DNA from: Halosimplex pelagicum
GTDB lineage: Archaea; Halobacteriota; Halobacteria; Halobacteriales; Haloarculaceae
NCBI RefSeq assembly: GCF_013415905.1
Contig: NZ_CP058909.1
Span: forward strand, 4,092,001-4,156,000
Length of the DNA stretch: 64,000 bases
Direction of reading: 5' to 3'
A program made the position numbers and the translations under genes. Under the pieces are notes generated by a model. It did not search any database. It was not told the DNA's origin and worked only from the letters and a program-made list of their open reading frames with translations. Below are positions 8,704 to 17,342 of the stretch, in pieces. The stretch's first letter is position 1. Every line of letters begins with the position of its first letter.

Positions 8704-8934
8704 TCAGTACTTCCGGTTGCGACCGATCAGGAAGTACAGCACCAGCCCCAGCAGCGGGGCCAGGAAGACGACGATGGCCCAGAGAAAGGCCGGGTGACTG
8801 CTGTTCTTCTGGGCGTCGCTGTACGTCCAGAATATCAGTGCGATTCCGACGACGAAAAACAGCAGGCCGAACAGGAGGACGAACGCCGCCTCGCCCGTCT
8901 GTAGCGGTATCGCGGTGGGTATCGTGGAGGGCAT
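8704..8934 (-). CDS. Small two-helix membrane protein (PLDc_N-like)
   Basis: 76 residues. After a short N-terminus come two hydrophobic helices (about 17-36 and 47-69), separated by YSDAQKNSSHPAFLWA, and the protein ends GRNRKY. This helix-turn-helix with a Tyr/Asp turn and basic end is typical of the short PLDc_N-type membrane proteins of haloarchaea. The ATG at 8934 was chosen because the in-frame sequence upstream belongs to another gene's frame. The role is unknown. It lies downstream of the quinone-reductase-like gene on the same strand. Confidence 0.75.
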   Translation of the reverse strand: MPSTIPTAIPLQTGEAAFVLLFGLLFFVVGIALIFWTYSDAQKNSSHPAFLWAIVVFLAPLLGLVLYFLIGRNRKY

Positions 8935-8978
8935 CACTGCCGAGAAACCGGCCACCGCAACAAGTGTTTTGTGTTCGT

Positions 8979-9977
8979 TTACTCGTTTTCGAGCAGGATC
9001 TTCCCGACGAAGTCGCCGTCCTCGCCGAGGCGGTGGGCGTCGGCGACCTCGTCGAAGGCGAAGCGCTCGTCGACGTGGGGCTCGACGGCGCCGTCGTCGA
9101 CGAGCGCCGCGATGTCGGCCAGTTCCTCCCCAACCCGCTCCTCGCGCTCGCCGAGCAGCACCGGCAGGATGACGAGCACGACGCCGAGTTCCAGCGAGTT
9201 GGCGTGCAGGGCCGACACGTCCTGGGTCGAACTCGACTCCGTGGTCACGACGCTGCCGAACGGGCGGACCGCCTCGAAGGCCGTCTGGAGGTGGTCGTCG
9301 CCGACCGGGTCGAAGACCACGTCGAAGCCGGCGCCGTCGGCGTGCTCGCCGACGTAGGACCCTACGTCGGCTTCGGTGTAGTCGACGGTGGCGTCGGCGC
9401 CCAGATCGGCGGCGAACGCCCGTTTCGCCTCGGTCGAGCCCGTCGCGGTCACGTCGGCGCCGAGCCAGCGGGCGAGCTGGACGCCGACGTGCCCGACGCC
9501 GCCGCTGGCCCCGTAGACGAGTACGTCGTCGCTCACGTCGACCGTCGCCTTGTCGGTGAGCATCTCCCAGGCCGTCAGCGCGACGACGGGGAGCGCGGCC
9601 GCGTCGGCCAGCGGGAGCGTCTCGGGTGCGTGAGCGAAGGTGCCGGCGTGGCCGACGACGTAGTCCGCGAGCGCGCCGTCCCGGCCGGCGCCGCCGGGCA
9701 TCCCGTACACCTCGTCGCCCGCCTCGAAGCGGTCGACCTCGTCGCCGACCGCGTCGACGACCCCCGACACGTCGCAGTGGAGGACGGCCGGGAACTCCGG
9801 GGTGAAATCCGGGATGTCGCCCCGGCGGATCTTGTAGTCGACGGGGTTGAGGCTGCTGGCGCGGACCTCGACGCGGACCTCCTCGGGTCCCGGTTCGGGA
9901 ACCTCGACGGTCCGCTCGGTGAACACGTCCGGGTCGCCGTACTCGTCGACGACGTAAGCGGTCATCTCGGAAGGCAT
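8979..9977 (-). CDS. Zinc-free MDR oxidoreductase (quinone reductase-like)
   Basis: 332 residues of the medium-chain dehydrogenase/reductase superfamily. The GroES-like N-terminal domain runs to about 120 and includes SSLNPVDYKIRRG. The Rossmann domain carries YGASGGVGHVGVQLA, the NADP-binding glycine motif. The zinc-binding Cys/His set of alcohol dehydrogenases is absent, so this is the NADPH:quinone reductase (Qor) branch. A substrate cannot be read from the sequence. Start: MPSEMTAYVV; the alternative Met five residues in would cost nothing functional. It is an unrelated insertion in the surface-glycan region. Confidence 0.85.
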   Translation of the reverse strand: MPSEMTAYVVDEYGDPDVFTERTVEVPEPGPEEVRVEVRASSLNPVDYKIRRGDIPDFTPEFPAVLHCDVSGVVDAVGDEVDRFEAGDEVYGMPGGAGRDGALADYVVGHAGTFAHAPETLPLADAAALPVVALTAWEMLTDKATVDVSDDVLVYGASGGVGHVGVQLARWLGADVTATGSTEAKRAFAADLGADATVDYTEADVGSYVGEHADGAGFDVVFDPVGDDHLQTAFEAVRPFGSVVTTESSSTQDVSALHANSLELGVVLVILPVLLGEREERVGEELADIAALVDDGAVEPHVDERFAFDEVADAHRLGEDGDFVGKILLENE

Positions 9978-10049
9978 GTCGCCCGACGATTGGGTTCCGA
10001 GCGGGGTATGGGCAACGGTTCCGACCGACCCCGACTTCGACTGGGTCGG

Positions 10050-10832
10050 CTACTCCGCCCGTCGACTCCCCGAGGCGGTCACGTCGACGCCGGGGCTGTA
10101 GCGGAAGACCGGGTCGCTCTCGGGCGTCGCGAAGCCGTTGGTCTCGAACACCTCGTTGTCGCCGATGTCGACCGACGCCTCGTACAGCGGCCACGGTCGG
10201 TGGCGGATCTGCGCGTATCGCAACTCCCCGCCGGGCGTCTCCGTGTAGTAGCGGTAGCGTTCGGTGAGGAACTCGTCGAGCGAGCCCGGTTCGAACCGAA
10301 ACTCGTCACCGGCGGGCCCGTACCGAGCGTCGAAGTCGCAAGGTCGCGCGCCGGGGTGCCAGCGCTCGCTCTCGAAAACAATCTGTGGCCCCTCGGCGCG
10401 CATCGACATGCTCGCGAAGTAGTACGGCAGGTGGTGGAAGACGCGGGCGCCGGTCACGCCGAGGACCCCGTCGGCGTCGAGGCTGAAGAAGTAGACGCCG
10501 CGGTCGGCGGCGGGGCCGTCGTCGGTCGGTCCGATGTCGTCGCCCGACCCGTCGCGGCCGTCCGCCCGCCGACGTTCGCCCTCGTGGCTGACGTAGGTCC
10601 GCAGGTTCAGCTCGGGGAGCCGGAAGCCGGCCCACTCGGGGAGCCCGCGAGGGCGCACCGCGACGTTGGTGAACGGGACGACCGAGAGCCAGGCCTGTCC
10701 GTCGTGGGTGTCGACGGTCAGCGACTCGGGGAGGTGCGCCTGGACGAGGTCGGGGTCGACCGGCCAGTTGGCGAACAGGACGTGGCGCCAGCCCATCTCG
10801 ACCGGCAGGTCGAGTAGCGAACGGAGGGACAT
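10050..10832 (-). CDS. DUF2071 (YqjF-like) family protein
   Basis: 260 residues that I recognise as the DUF2071/YqjF group, related to the acetoacetate-decarboxylase fold. Features are the opening GWRHVLFANWPVDP, then PESLTVDTHDGQAWLSVVPF, the region LPELNLRTYV, and the later GVYFFSLDADG. It has no signal or membrane segment. No biochemical function is firmly known for haloarchaeal members. It shares strand with the following MDR oxidoreductase (72-bp gap) and may be co-transcribed with it. Confidence 0.8.
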   Translation of the reverse strand: MSLRSLLDLPVEMGWRHVLFANWPVDPDLVQAHLPESLTVDTHDGQAWLSVVPFTNVAVRPRGLPEWAGFRLPELNLRTYVSHEGERRRADGRDGSGDDIGPTDDGPAADRGVYFFSLDADGVLGVTGARVFHHLPYYFASMSMRAEGPQIVFESERWHPGARPCDFDARYGPAGDEFRFEPGSLDEFLTERYRYYTETPGGELRYAQIRHRPWPLYEASVDIGDNEVFETNGFATPESDPVFRYSPGVDVTASGSRRAE

Positions 10833-10909
10833 TCCGTGTCAGCACCTACGGGCTGGTTGCGTATTACTTCGGGGACTCCCCGGGCTCGTCTCGGCCCGCC
10901 TCGCTTCGC

Positions 10910-12457
10910 TCACTCCATGTAACCGAGTTCGGTCAGGCGGTCGGCCACTTCCTCGGAGGGGCCGCCCGCACGGGCGTCCTCGTGGTCGATTGGGGCCTGC
11001 GTGCCCACGCCGGGGTCGTCGACGAAGATGTCGAGCACCTCGCCGTCCACGTCGGTCGGGATGTCGACGCCGTGGGCGGCGAGGATCGTCGGCGCGATGT
11101 CGCGGATGTCGATCTCGGGGATCTCGCCGCGAGACCGGAAGTCCGGCCCGTCGGCGACGAAGATGCCCGTCGGCGTGTTCTCGGCGGCCCAGCGGTCGGG
11201 CTTCGTCTGGACGGCGTCGCCGCCCATCCCGTCGTTGACGTGGACGCCCGGGCGCTGGTCGACGACCACGTCCGGCCCGATGTCGACGTAGGGGCCGTCG
11301 TACACCTCCTCGGCGCGGTAGACGCCCGTAAAGAGCGGTTCGCCGCGCTCGTCCGTGACCGCTTCGAGGTCGGCGATGAGGTCCTCGCGGACCGACGCCA
11401 CGTCGAACCGGGGGTTGAGGTAGATCGGCCCCTGGCCGCTGGCCAGCGCCTTCGTCTGTTCGGGCACGATCAGTTCCATCTTGCGCTCGCGTTTTGCCCC
11501 CGCGCTCTGGGGGACGAGTTCCTGAACGCTCTCGGGGATCGTCTTCGCGAGGACGTCGACGATCCCGAAGCGCTTGGCCACGTCCAGCGCGTTCTCACGG
11601 GTGAGCCCCACCCGCTGGAAGTAGTCCTCGACGCCGCTCGCACGGGTAAGATAGCCGTTCTCGGCCAGCCACTCGTTGACGTAGAACTCCGTCGTCGTCG
11701 CCGCCGCGCCGTGGTCGGACATGATCACGAGGTTGGTGTCCGGCAGGTCGGCCAGCTCGCTGAGCCACTCGTCGACTAGCTGCCAGGCCCGTTTCGTGGG
11801 TTCCTCGTCCCAGAAGAAGTGATGCAGCACGTTCAGGTAGAACAGCGTGACGTGCGTGAACTCCAAGTCTTCCTCCAGAAAGAGGTCGCGGGCGACTTCG
11901 AGGCGGAGGTCGAGCAGACGGAGGATCTCGTCGACCTCGGCGCCGCGCTCGTCGTTCGACGAGAGGAGGGGGTCGGGGTGGACCTGGTAGTCGTAGTACT
12001 CGGTGAGCGCCCGCTCGAACTCGGGCGGGAACGTGTAGCCGGTGTCGAGCGAGCGATACTCGCCTTCGACGGCGTCGGGCCCCCCCGAGACCACGTACCC
12101 GTCGACCTCCCGCGGGGGGTACATCGAGGGCATGTTGACGACGGCCGCGCGCTGGCCGTCGGCGTTGAGGTAGTCCCACAGCTCGGCGGTCCTGAAATCG
12201 CGTCCACCCATGATATCGATGCGCTCGTCGGCCAGGTCGATGCGTTCCCACCAGTAGACGCTGTGCTTGCCGGGGTTCTTCCCCGACGAATAGCACTTCC
12301 AGTTCGGATAGGTGACCGGGGGGAGACAGCTCCGGTTGGTCGCGTACGTACCGGACTCGCGGAGGGCCGCCAAGTTGGGGAGGTACCCGTCGTCGATCCA
12401 GGGCTCGATGAGGCGCCAGGCGGCGCCGTCGAGCCCGACAACGAAGGTCCGCGTCAT
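10910..12457 (-). CDS. Alkaline-phosphatase-superfamily phosphodiesterase-like protein
   Basis: About 515 residues of the nucleotide-pyrophosphatase/phosphodiesterase-like branch of the AP superfamily. Visible metal and catalytic positions are D10 in VVGLDG, the likely Thr nucleophile T49 in PPVTYPNW, SSGKNPGKHS just after it, and the metal site MSDHGA (246-251). No signal peptide is seen, so the protein is probably cytoplasmic. It ends LTELGYME, a tail shared by four other AP-fold proteins in this region. Start: ATG 12457, because GTATTTCCC lies about 30 bases before it; a longer in-frame start at 12514 would cover that element. Substrate unknown; glycan phosphate or phosphodiester chemistry is inferred from context. 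Confidence 0.8.
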   Translation of the reverse strand: MTRTFVVGLDGAAWRLIEPWIDDGYLPNLAALRESGTYATNRSCLPPVTYPNWKCYSSGKNPGKHSVYWWERIDLADERIDIMGGRDFRTAELWDYLNADGQRAAVVNMPSMYPPREVDGYVVSGGPDAVEGEYRSLDTGYTFPPEFERALTEYYDYQVHPDPLLSSNDERGAEVDEILRLLDLRLEVARDLFLEEDLEFTHVTLFYLNVLHHFFWDEEPTKRAWQLVDEWLSELADLPDTNLVIMSDHGAAATTTEFYVNEWLAENGYLTRASGVEDYFQRVGLTRENALDVAKRFGIVDVLAKTIPESVQELVPQSAGAKRERKMELIVPEQTKALASGQGPIYLNPRFDVASVREDLIADLEAVTDERGEPLFTGVYRAEEVYDGPYVDIGPDVVVDQRPGVHVNDGMGGDAVQTKPDRWAAENTPTGIFVADGPDFRSRGEIPEIDIRDIAPTILAAHGVDIPTDVDGEVLDIFVDDPGVGTQAPIDHEDARAGGPSEEVADRLTELGYME

Positions 12458-12571
12458 TATCGAAACGCCGCAAGGCCACGGGAAATACGTTTCGTTCGTC
12501 CAGACGGTAGGCATTCCATAGCGGCGCCACGCGGTCGCTGGACCGACTCCGATCCGGGGGGTCGGTACCGG

Positions 12572-13642
12572 CTATCCATCCCCTTGCTCGCCCTGAACGA
12601 GCAGGTCCGCGAAGTCGAGGTTCGCGGCCGGAAGCCAGCCCAGCACCGCGGGGAGATAGACACCGAAGGTGCGGTCGAGGAGGACGACGACCGGCGCGAG
12701 CTCCGGCGCGACGCCGAGGGCGACGAGGACGGCCGTCGCCGAAGCCTCCGCGACGCCGACCCCGCCGGGCGTCAGCGGCAGGACGGTCACGCTGTAGGCC
12801 GTGACGAGCACGACCGGAAGGAGGGCGGCGGGCGCGAACTCCCCCCCGAGGCCCGTGAGCACCAGCCAGACGCGCAGCCCGGGAAACACCATCAGCGTCC
12901 CCACCCACCCGAGCGCGTACGGCCCGACCACGGACGGTTTCGCGGAGAGCCGTCGGAAGACGCCGGCCGAATCGGCGGTGAACGACGGGAGCGCGCCCGC
13001 GACGCCCGCGAGGCGGTCGCCGACCCGCGGGACTCGGCCGAGGAGGCCGCCCAGCCGACTCGCCAGGCGGCCGGCCGCGTTCATCCGCCGGCCCGCGAGC
13101 AGGACGAGCGCACCGGCGACGAGATAGAGGGCGGTCGACAGCAGGATGACGACCAGCCAACCGCCGCCCAGGCGCGGGGCGAACAGGCCGAGGCCGGCTA
13201 GCGCCACCAGCCCGTAGAGCGCGGCGTAGAGACCGGTGTTGAGGCCGGCGACGCTGACCGCCTCGGCCCAGTCGGCCCCCGTGTAGTGGCGGACGACCAG
13301 CGGCGCGACCGAGTGGCCCGACGCCTTCGACGGGACGACGTGGTTGACGAATTTGATCACCAAGTCGACGCTGGCGGTCGTCCGCAGCGTCGTCGGCGCG
13401 AGCCCGTTCAACAGCGCGTGCCACATCGCGAACCGCGAGCCGAACTCCGCCGCGGTGATCGCCAGAACGCCCGCGACCACGACGGCGTCGAGCGTCGCGA
13501 GTTCGGCGCGCGTGGTCGACCAGTCGACCCCGCGAGCGACGTACCAGAACGCCCCGGCCGCGACGAGCCACTGCAGCGCCGAGAGGACGGTGCGACGGGG
13601 GTCCCGTCCGGCACTCGAGTCGTCGCCGCCGCTCACGTTCAC
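12572..13642 (-). CDS. LPG-synthase-type transmembrane protein (flippase-like, UPF0104)
   Basis: 356 residues with about eight membrane helices. It is typical of the lysylphosphatidylglycerol-synthase transmembrane/UPF0104 family, shown by VIKFVNHVVPSKASGH (near residue 95) and the C-terminal LPLTPGGVGVAEA. No soluble lysyltransferase domain is present, so lipid aminoacylation is unlikely. Members of this stand-alone form are thought to move or help transfer lipid-linked groups. The start is GTG at 13642, which overlaps the stop of the polysaccharide deacetylase by 4 bases (GTGA), implying translational coupling. Substrate unknown. Confidence 0.8.
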   Translation of the reverse strand: MNVSGGDDSSAGRDPRRTVLSALQWLVAAGAFWYVARGVDWSTTRAELATLDAVVVAGVLAITAAEFGSRFAMWHALLNGLAPTTLRTTASVDLVIKFVNHVVPSKASGHSVAPLVVRHYTGADWAEAVSVAGLNTGLYAALYGLVALAGLGLFAPRLGGGWLVVILLSTALYLVAGALVLLAGRRMNAAGRLASRLGGLLGRVPRVGDRLAGVAGALPSFTADSAGVFRRLSAKPSVVGPYALGWVGTLMVFPGLRVWLVLTGLGGEFAPAALLPVVLVTAYSVTVLPLTPGGVGVAEASATAVLVALGVAPELAPVVVLLDRTFGVYLPAVLGWLPAANLDFADLLVQGEQGDG

Positions 13643-14496
13643 TCACGCCCCTCGGACGGGGCCGATCCGGGCGATACGACGCTGTCCGCGAGTTCCCGCA
13701 CGGTGACGAACTCGAACGACTCGTCGAGGATCCGTCGCACCGCTCGCCGCATGTACGCGCCCGTCCGGACGTACACCCGTTTCGGCACCCCCTCGACCGC
13801 GGGGAGGTCGACGAGTTCCCAAGGGTGGACGTACAGCACCGGCGGGACGCCGCGGCGGGCGAGCAGACGCATCCCGAGTATCGTGTACTCGACGCCGAAA
13901 AACCGGATCCAGGTCCCCGTCAGCGGCAGGCGCAGACGTGGCATCACCGCGACCGGCACCTCCGCGAGGTCGGCGGGCGCGGCCGGATCGACGGCGTTCG
14001 CCCGCGTCGGTCGCTCGGCGTCGAACTCGCCGCCGTACCAGCCGGGGATCGACCGACACGGGACGATGCTCGAATCGTACTCGTAGCCCAGGTCCGCCAG
14101 CGTCCGGAAGTGACCCGGTCCGAGGTCGAACGAGGGGGCGCGGAAGCCGGTGACGGGGCTCCCTATCACCTCGGAGAGGCGCTCCTTCGAGCGGACGAGC
14201 TCGTCGCGGCGCTCGGGTCCGTCGAGTTCGGAGAGATGCCGGTGAGTATGAGTGTGGGAGGCGACCTCGTGCCCTTCTGCCGCGACGCGTTCGACGACGG
14301 CCGGATGCTCGTCGGCGATCTCGCCGACGGTGAAGAACGTGCCCGACGCGTCTGCGTCGGCGAAGGCGTCGAGGAGGGCCGTGACGCCGCCGAGGCCCAC
14401 CGCTGGCCGGTCGGTGACGCCGCGGGCGCCGCGGTAGGCCGGCAGATGGGTGAAAAACTCGAAGTCGACGGAGAGGGCGGCACGTGGCTGTGACAT
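13639..14496 (-). CDS. Polysaccharide deacetylase (CE4/NodB)
   Basis: 285 residues with the NodB homology fold. Motif 1 is ALSVDFEFFTH, with the catalytic and metal Asp; motif 2 is SHTHTHRHLSELD, carrying the metal His pair. The later GFRAPSFDLG matches motif 3, and VLYVHPWEL matches motif 5. The family removes N- or O-acetyl groups from sugars. There is no N-terminal signal peptide, so it probably acts on a cytoplasmic lipid-linked precursor. Start at ATG 14496 (MSQPRAAL). It overlaps the LPG-synthase-like gene by 4 bases, so the two are made together; a joint role in surface-glycan modification is inferred. Confidence 0.88.
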   Translation of the reverse strand: MSQPRAALSVDFEFFTHLPAYRGARGVTDRPAVGLGGVTALLDAFADADASGTFFTVGEIADEHPAVVERVAAEGHEVASHTHTHRHLSELDGPERRDELVRSKERLSEVIGSPVTGFRAPSFDLGPGHFRTLADLGYEYDSSIVPCRSIPGWYGGEFDAERPTRANAVDPAAPADLAEVPVAVMPRLRLPLTGTWIRFFGVEYTILGMRLLARRGVPPVLYVHPWELVDLPAVEGVPKRVYVRTGAYMRRAVRRILDESFEFVTVRELADSVVSPGSAPSEGRE

Positions 14497-14621
14497 CGGC
14501 GACGGTCTCTGCGTCCCGCTACACCCCCGGCCCACTTGGATGGTGCGGGTCGGTCGCCGGACGCCGTCCCGATGGCGGCGACCAAAAACGTCATCCCGAC
14601 GCTGGGCGAGTACGCGAACGA

Positions 14622-15722
14622 ATGGACGATATCGTCTTCGTCACCGCCGACTCGGTGCGGGCCGACTACGTCGACGAGATGGAGTTCGTCTCCTCGTTCG
14701 ACGTGGCGACCGGGATAACGGCCGCCCAGTACACGCGGCCGAGTCTGGCGAGCATCCACGCGTCCAGTTACGAGTCGGTCCTGACGGGGCGTGTGAACGA
14801 GCCGACGCTCGCCGGGGCGCTCTCGGACGCCGGCTACACCTGTCTGGGGTGCTCGCCGAACCCCAACACCGACGCCACGTTCGGGTTCGCCGAGGGGTTC
14901 GACCGCTACGACAGCTTCATCGAGCCCGGCAACCGCGGCAGCGGCCTCCGGCAGTACCTCGCCAACTTCGACCTACTGCGGCGGATCTACTACAAGTTCT
15001 ACCCGCCCCACGCCAAGAGCGAGAACCGACCGCGGGACCGGGAGGTCGTCGACCAGGCCGTCGAGTGGTTCAACGCCGCCGAAGGCCCCCGGTTCCTGTG
15101 GGTCCACCTCATGGAGACCCACCGCCCCTACGGCGCCGGCGACGACGCCGTCTCCGAGGAGCTGGACCAGAAGGCCTTCTTCAAGCCCGAGCAGCTCACC
15201 GACGCCGAAGAGGCCGAGATCGAGCGCAAGTACCGCCGGTCGCTCGACCGCGCCGACGAGAACATCCGGCACCTGCTGGCGGAGATCGACAGCGACGACC
15301 CGAAGTTCGTCTTCACCGCCGACCACGGCGAGGGGTTCGGCGACGAGGGCTACTACTTCCACCAGCCCCAGCTCCGCCGCGTCGACGACTGCCTCGTCGA
15401 GGTCCCGGTCGTCTTCGACGGGATCGACGCCGAGGGGCCGCTCAGTTTGCTCGATCTGACGCCGACCATCGCCGCCAGCGCCGGCGCCGACGTGGCCGAC
15501 GGCTGGGACGGCAACGACCTGCTGGAGACGACGACCGACTACACCATCACGATCGCGCCGTGGCACGAACGGGCGACCGTGCTCTGGCAGGACTTCGAGC
15601 GCCGGCTGGTCAGCCGCGACGCTCGCGTCACCTTCGAGCACCGCGAGACCGAAACCGGGGTCGAAGACGAGGTGCCCGAGGAGCTACAGGGGCAGCTCCG
15701 GGACCTGGGCTACGTGGAGTAG
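14622..15722 (+). CDS. Sulfatase/AP-superfamily enzyme, compact form
   Basis: 366 residues of the sulfatase/phosphoglycerol-transferase branch. D10 (VTADSVRADY) is the first metal ligand. The nucleophile region QYTRPSLASIHAS (37-49) replaces the C-x-P-x-R of true sulfatases, so the formylglycine-dependent mechanism is not expected and Thr or Ser would serve. FTADHGEGFGDEGYY gives the D-H metal pair. No signal peptide is visible. The start is ATG 14622, since the upstream in-frame sequence overlaps the deacetylase promoter region. It ends LRDLGYVE, the tail shared with its neighbours. Phosphotransferase, phosphatase or sulfatase activity cannot be told apart. Confidence 0.78.
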   Translation: MDDIVFVTADSVRADYVDEMEFVSSFDVATGITAAQYTRPSLASIHASSYESVLTGRVNEPTLAGALSDAGYTCLGCSPNPNTDATFGFAEGFDRYDSFIEPGNRGSGLRQYLANFDLLRRIYYKFYPPHAKSENRPRDREVVDQAVEWFNAAEGPRFLWVHLMETHRPYGAGDDAVSEELDQKAFFKPEQLTDAEEAEIERKYRRSLDRADENIRHLLAEIDSDDPKFVFTADHGEGFGDEGYYFHQPQLRRVDDCLVEVPVVFDGIDAEGPLSLLDLTPTIAASAGADVADGWDGNDLLETTTDYTITIAPWHERATVLWQDFERRLVSRDARVTFEHRETETGVEDEVPEELQGQLRDLGYVE

Positions 15723-15776
15723 ACCCGAGCCGGCGCCGCTCGCTGGCCCTCGCCGGTCCCTTCTCGGCCGGGCCCG

Positions 15777-17186
15777 TCAGTCGAGGTCGGCGAGCGCGCG
15801 GAGCTTCCCGCGGATGGGGGCCGAGATCACCACGAGCACGGCGCCGTAGACGGCAGCGCCGACGGCGACGAGCGCGATCGTCACGTACAGCGGGTTGGGC
15901 GTCGCCGGTCGGACCGTCCAGACGACGGCGGCCATGACCGCGCTGGCGAACACCTGGTGGCCGATCGCCCGGTAGGGGACCCGGATGGCGCCGACTTTCC
16001 GGGTCAGGAGTCTCCAGCCGAGGACGACGTAGACGACGGTCGACAGGAGGGTCGCGGCGGCGGCGCCGTACCAGCCGTACAGGTAGACGAGGACGACGTT
16101 GAGGACGAAGTTCGTCGAGAAGAACACGGCGTTGATCCGGAAGGCGAGTTCGGGGTAGTCGAGCCCGTTGAGCGCCCCGATGAACTGACCGCCGAAGGCG
16201 TGGAACAGCCGAGCGCCGATGAGGATGACGAGGATGGTGCCGCCGGTCGCGAACTCGGCGCTGTACACCTGCAGCAGCTCCGAGCCGAGGACGGCGGCGC
16301 CGAACCCGCCCGGGATGAGGAAGACGCCGCTGAACAGCATCGCGTCGGTGACCAGTTCCCGCGCCTTCTCGAAGTCGCCGCGGCTGCCCAGATCGCTCAG
16401 CTGCGGGAACAGCGTCGTCGCGATGGACTTGCTCGCGAGCGTGAGAAACGAGGCGAGCGTCCACGAGGCGGTGTAGATGCCGACGAGGCCGTCCCCGACG
16501 AACACCCCGAGGACGAGGATGTCCATCCAGTTGAGCGCGAGCCCCTTCAGGTTGCCCAGCCAGGAGTACTGAGCGAACGTCCGCAGCTCCGTCAGGTCCG
16601 AGCGCGTCGGGATCGCGAGCCTGTCGCGCAGCAGGAACAGGCCGATCAGCGCGAAGGCGAACAGCGAGAGGATGTGCCCGTAGACGAGCCCGAGCACCAT
16701 CGCGCCGCCGAGGACGACGAACGCCACCTGACCGCCGAGTCGGAGCACCTGCTCGGCGGTCCCGAGCCACCCCGAGACGGCCACCCGCTTGTCGCCGACG
16801 AACCCGCTCTTGACGAGGTCGAACGCCATGTTGATCGCCACGAGCGCGACGAGCAGCAGCGCGGCGTCGACGCCGAGGAAGTCGTTGACCGGCCCCTGCA
16901 GGACGGAGACGGCCAGCCCGACGACGACCCCGTACCCGAGGACGACGAGCAGCCCCGCCGAGAAGTGCCCGACCGTGCGCTCGTCCTCAGACATCCGCTT
17001 GGAGACGGCGCTGGTCATGCTGTCGCCGGGCAGTTTCACCCAGAACAGCAGCGCGAGGAACTGCGAGTAGACGCCCAGCCCCGCCGCGCCGAAGTACCGG
17101 GCCGCGAACAGGGTCGTCCCGAACCCCGCGAGCGACCGAACCACCTGTGCGAGGAAGTGCAGGACGGCGGTTCGACCGTGTTGCAT
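15777..17186 (-). CDS. Wzx-type polysaccharide flippase (MOP superfamily)
   Basis: About 469 residues with 12-14 hydrophobic helices. The N-terminal region ending in GTTLFAARYFGAAGLGVYSQF is typical of polysaccharide exporters of the RfbX/Wzx group. Such proteins move lipid-linked glycans from the inner to the outer leaflet. The start is ATG 17186 (MQHGRTAV); the longer in-frame start at 17306 would add 40 residues of unlikely sequence, and a TTTTACC element lies about 33 bases before 17186. Its place between glycosyltransferase and AP-fold genes suggests export of the glycan made here. Confidence 0.87.
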   Translation of the reverse strand: MQHGRTAVLHFLAQVVRSLAGFGTTLFAARYFGAAGLGVYSQFLALLFWVKLPGDSMTSAVSKRMSEDERTVGHFSAGLLVVLGYGVVVGLAVSVLQGPVNDFLGVDAALLLVALVAINMAFDLVKSGFVGDKRVAVSGWLGTAEQVLRLGGQVAFVVLGGAMVLGLVYGHILSLFAFALIGLFLLRDRLAIPTRSDLTELRTFAQYSWLGNLKGLALNWMDILVLGVFVGDGLVGIYTASWTLASFLTLASKSIATTLFPQLSDLGSRGDFEKARELVTDAMLFSGVFLIPGGFGAAVLGSELLQVYSAEFATGGTILVILIGARLFHAFGGQFIGALNGLDYPELAFRINAVFFSTNFVLNVVLVYLYGWYGAAAATLLSTVVYVVLGWRLLTRKVGAIRVPYRAIGHQVFASAVMAAVVWTVRPATPNPLYVTIALVAVGAAVYGAVLVVISAPIRGKLRALADLD

Positions 17187-17274
17187 GATCCGGCTAAATA
17201 TCGCCGTCGCGGGTAAAAGATGCGGTTCGGTTCGCGTCCCGTCGGGCGCGGACCCCGTCCGGGCGACCCCGGCG

Positions 17275-17342
17275 CCCGGCGCTACGTCGGGAGCAGCGAC
17301 CGTCACCCGGCGCTACGTCGGAACGGCGCCCGGCGCTATCGG
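17275..17342. repeat. Three short direct repeats after the sulfatase-like gene
   Basis: CCCGGCGCTACGTCGG occurs at 17275-17290 and 17306-17321. A degenerate third copy, CCCGGCGCTATCGG, is at 17329-17342 and spans the stop codon of the upstream gene. Spacings are 31 and 23 bases, so this is not a CRISPR. It may be replication slippage in GC-rich DNA, or part of a terminator. Confidence 0.5.

Noticed and set aside
17275-17342. Possible CRISPR array
   Set aside because: Only three short copies with unequal spacers of 7 to 15 bases, no cas genes nearby, and one copy inside a gene. No CRISPR array was seen anywhere in the window.
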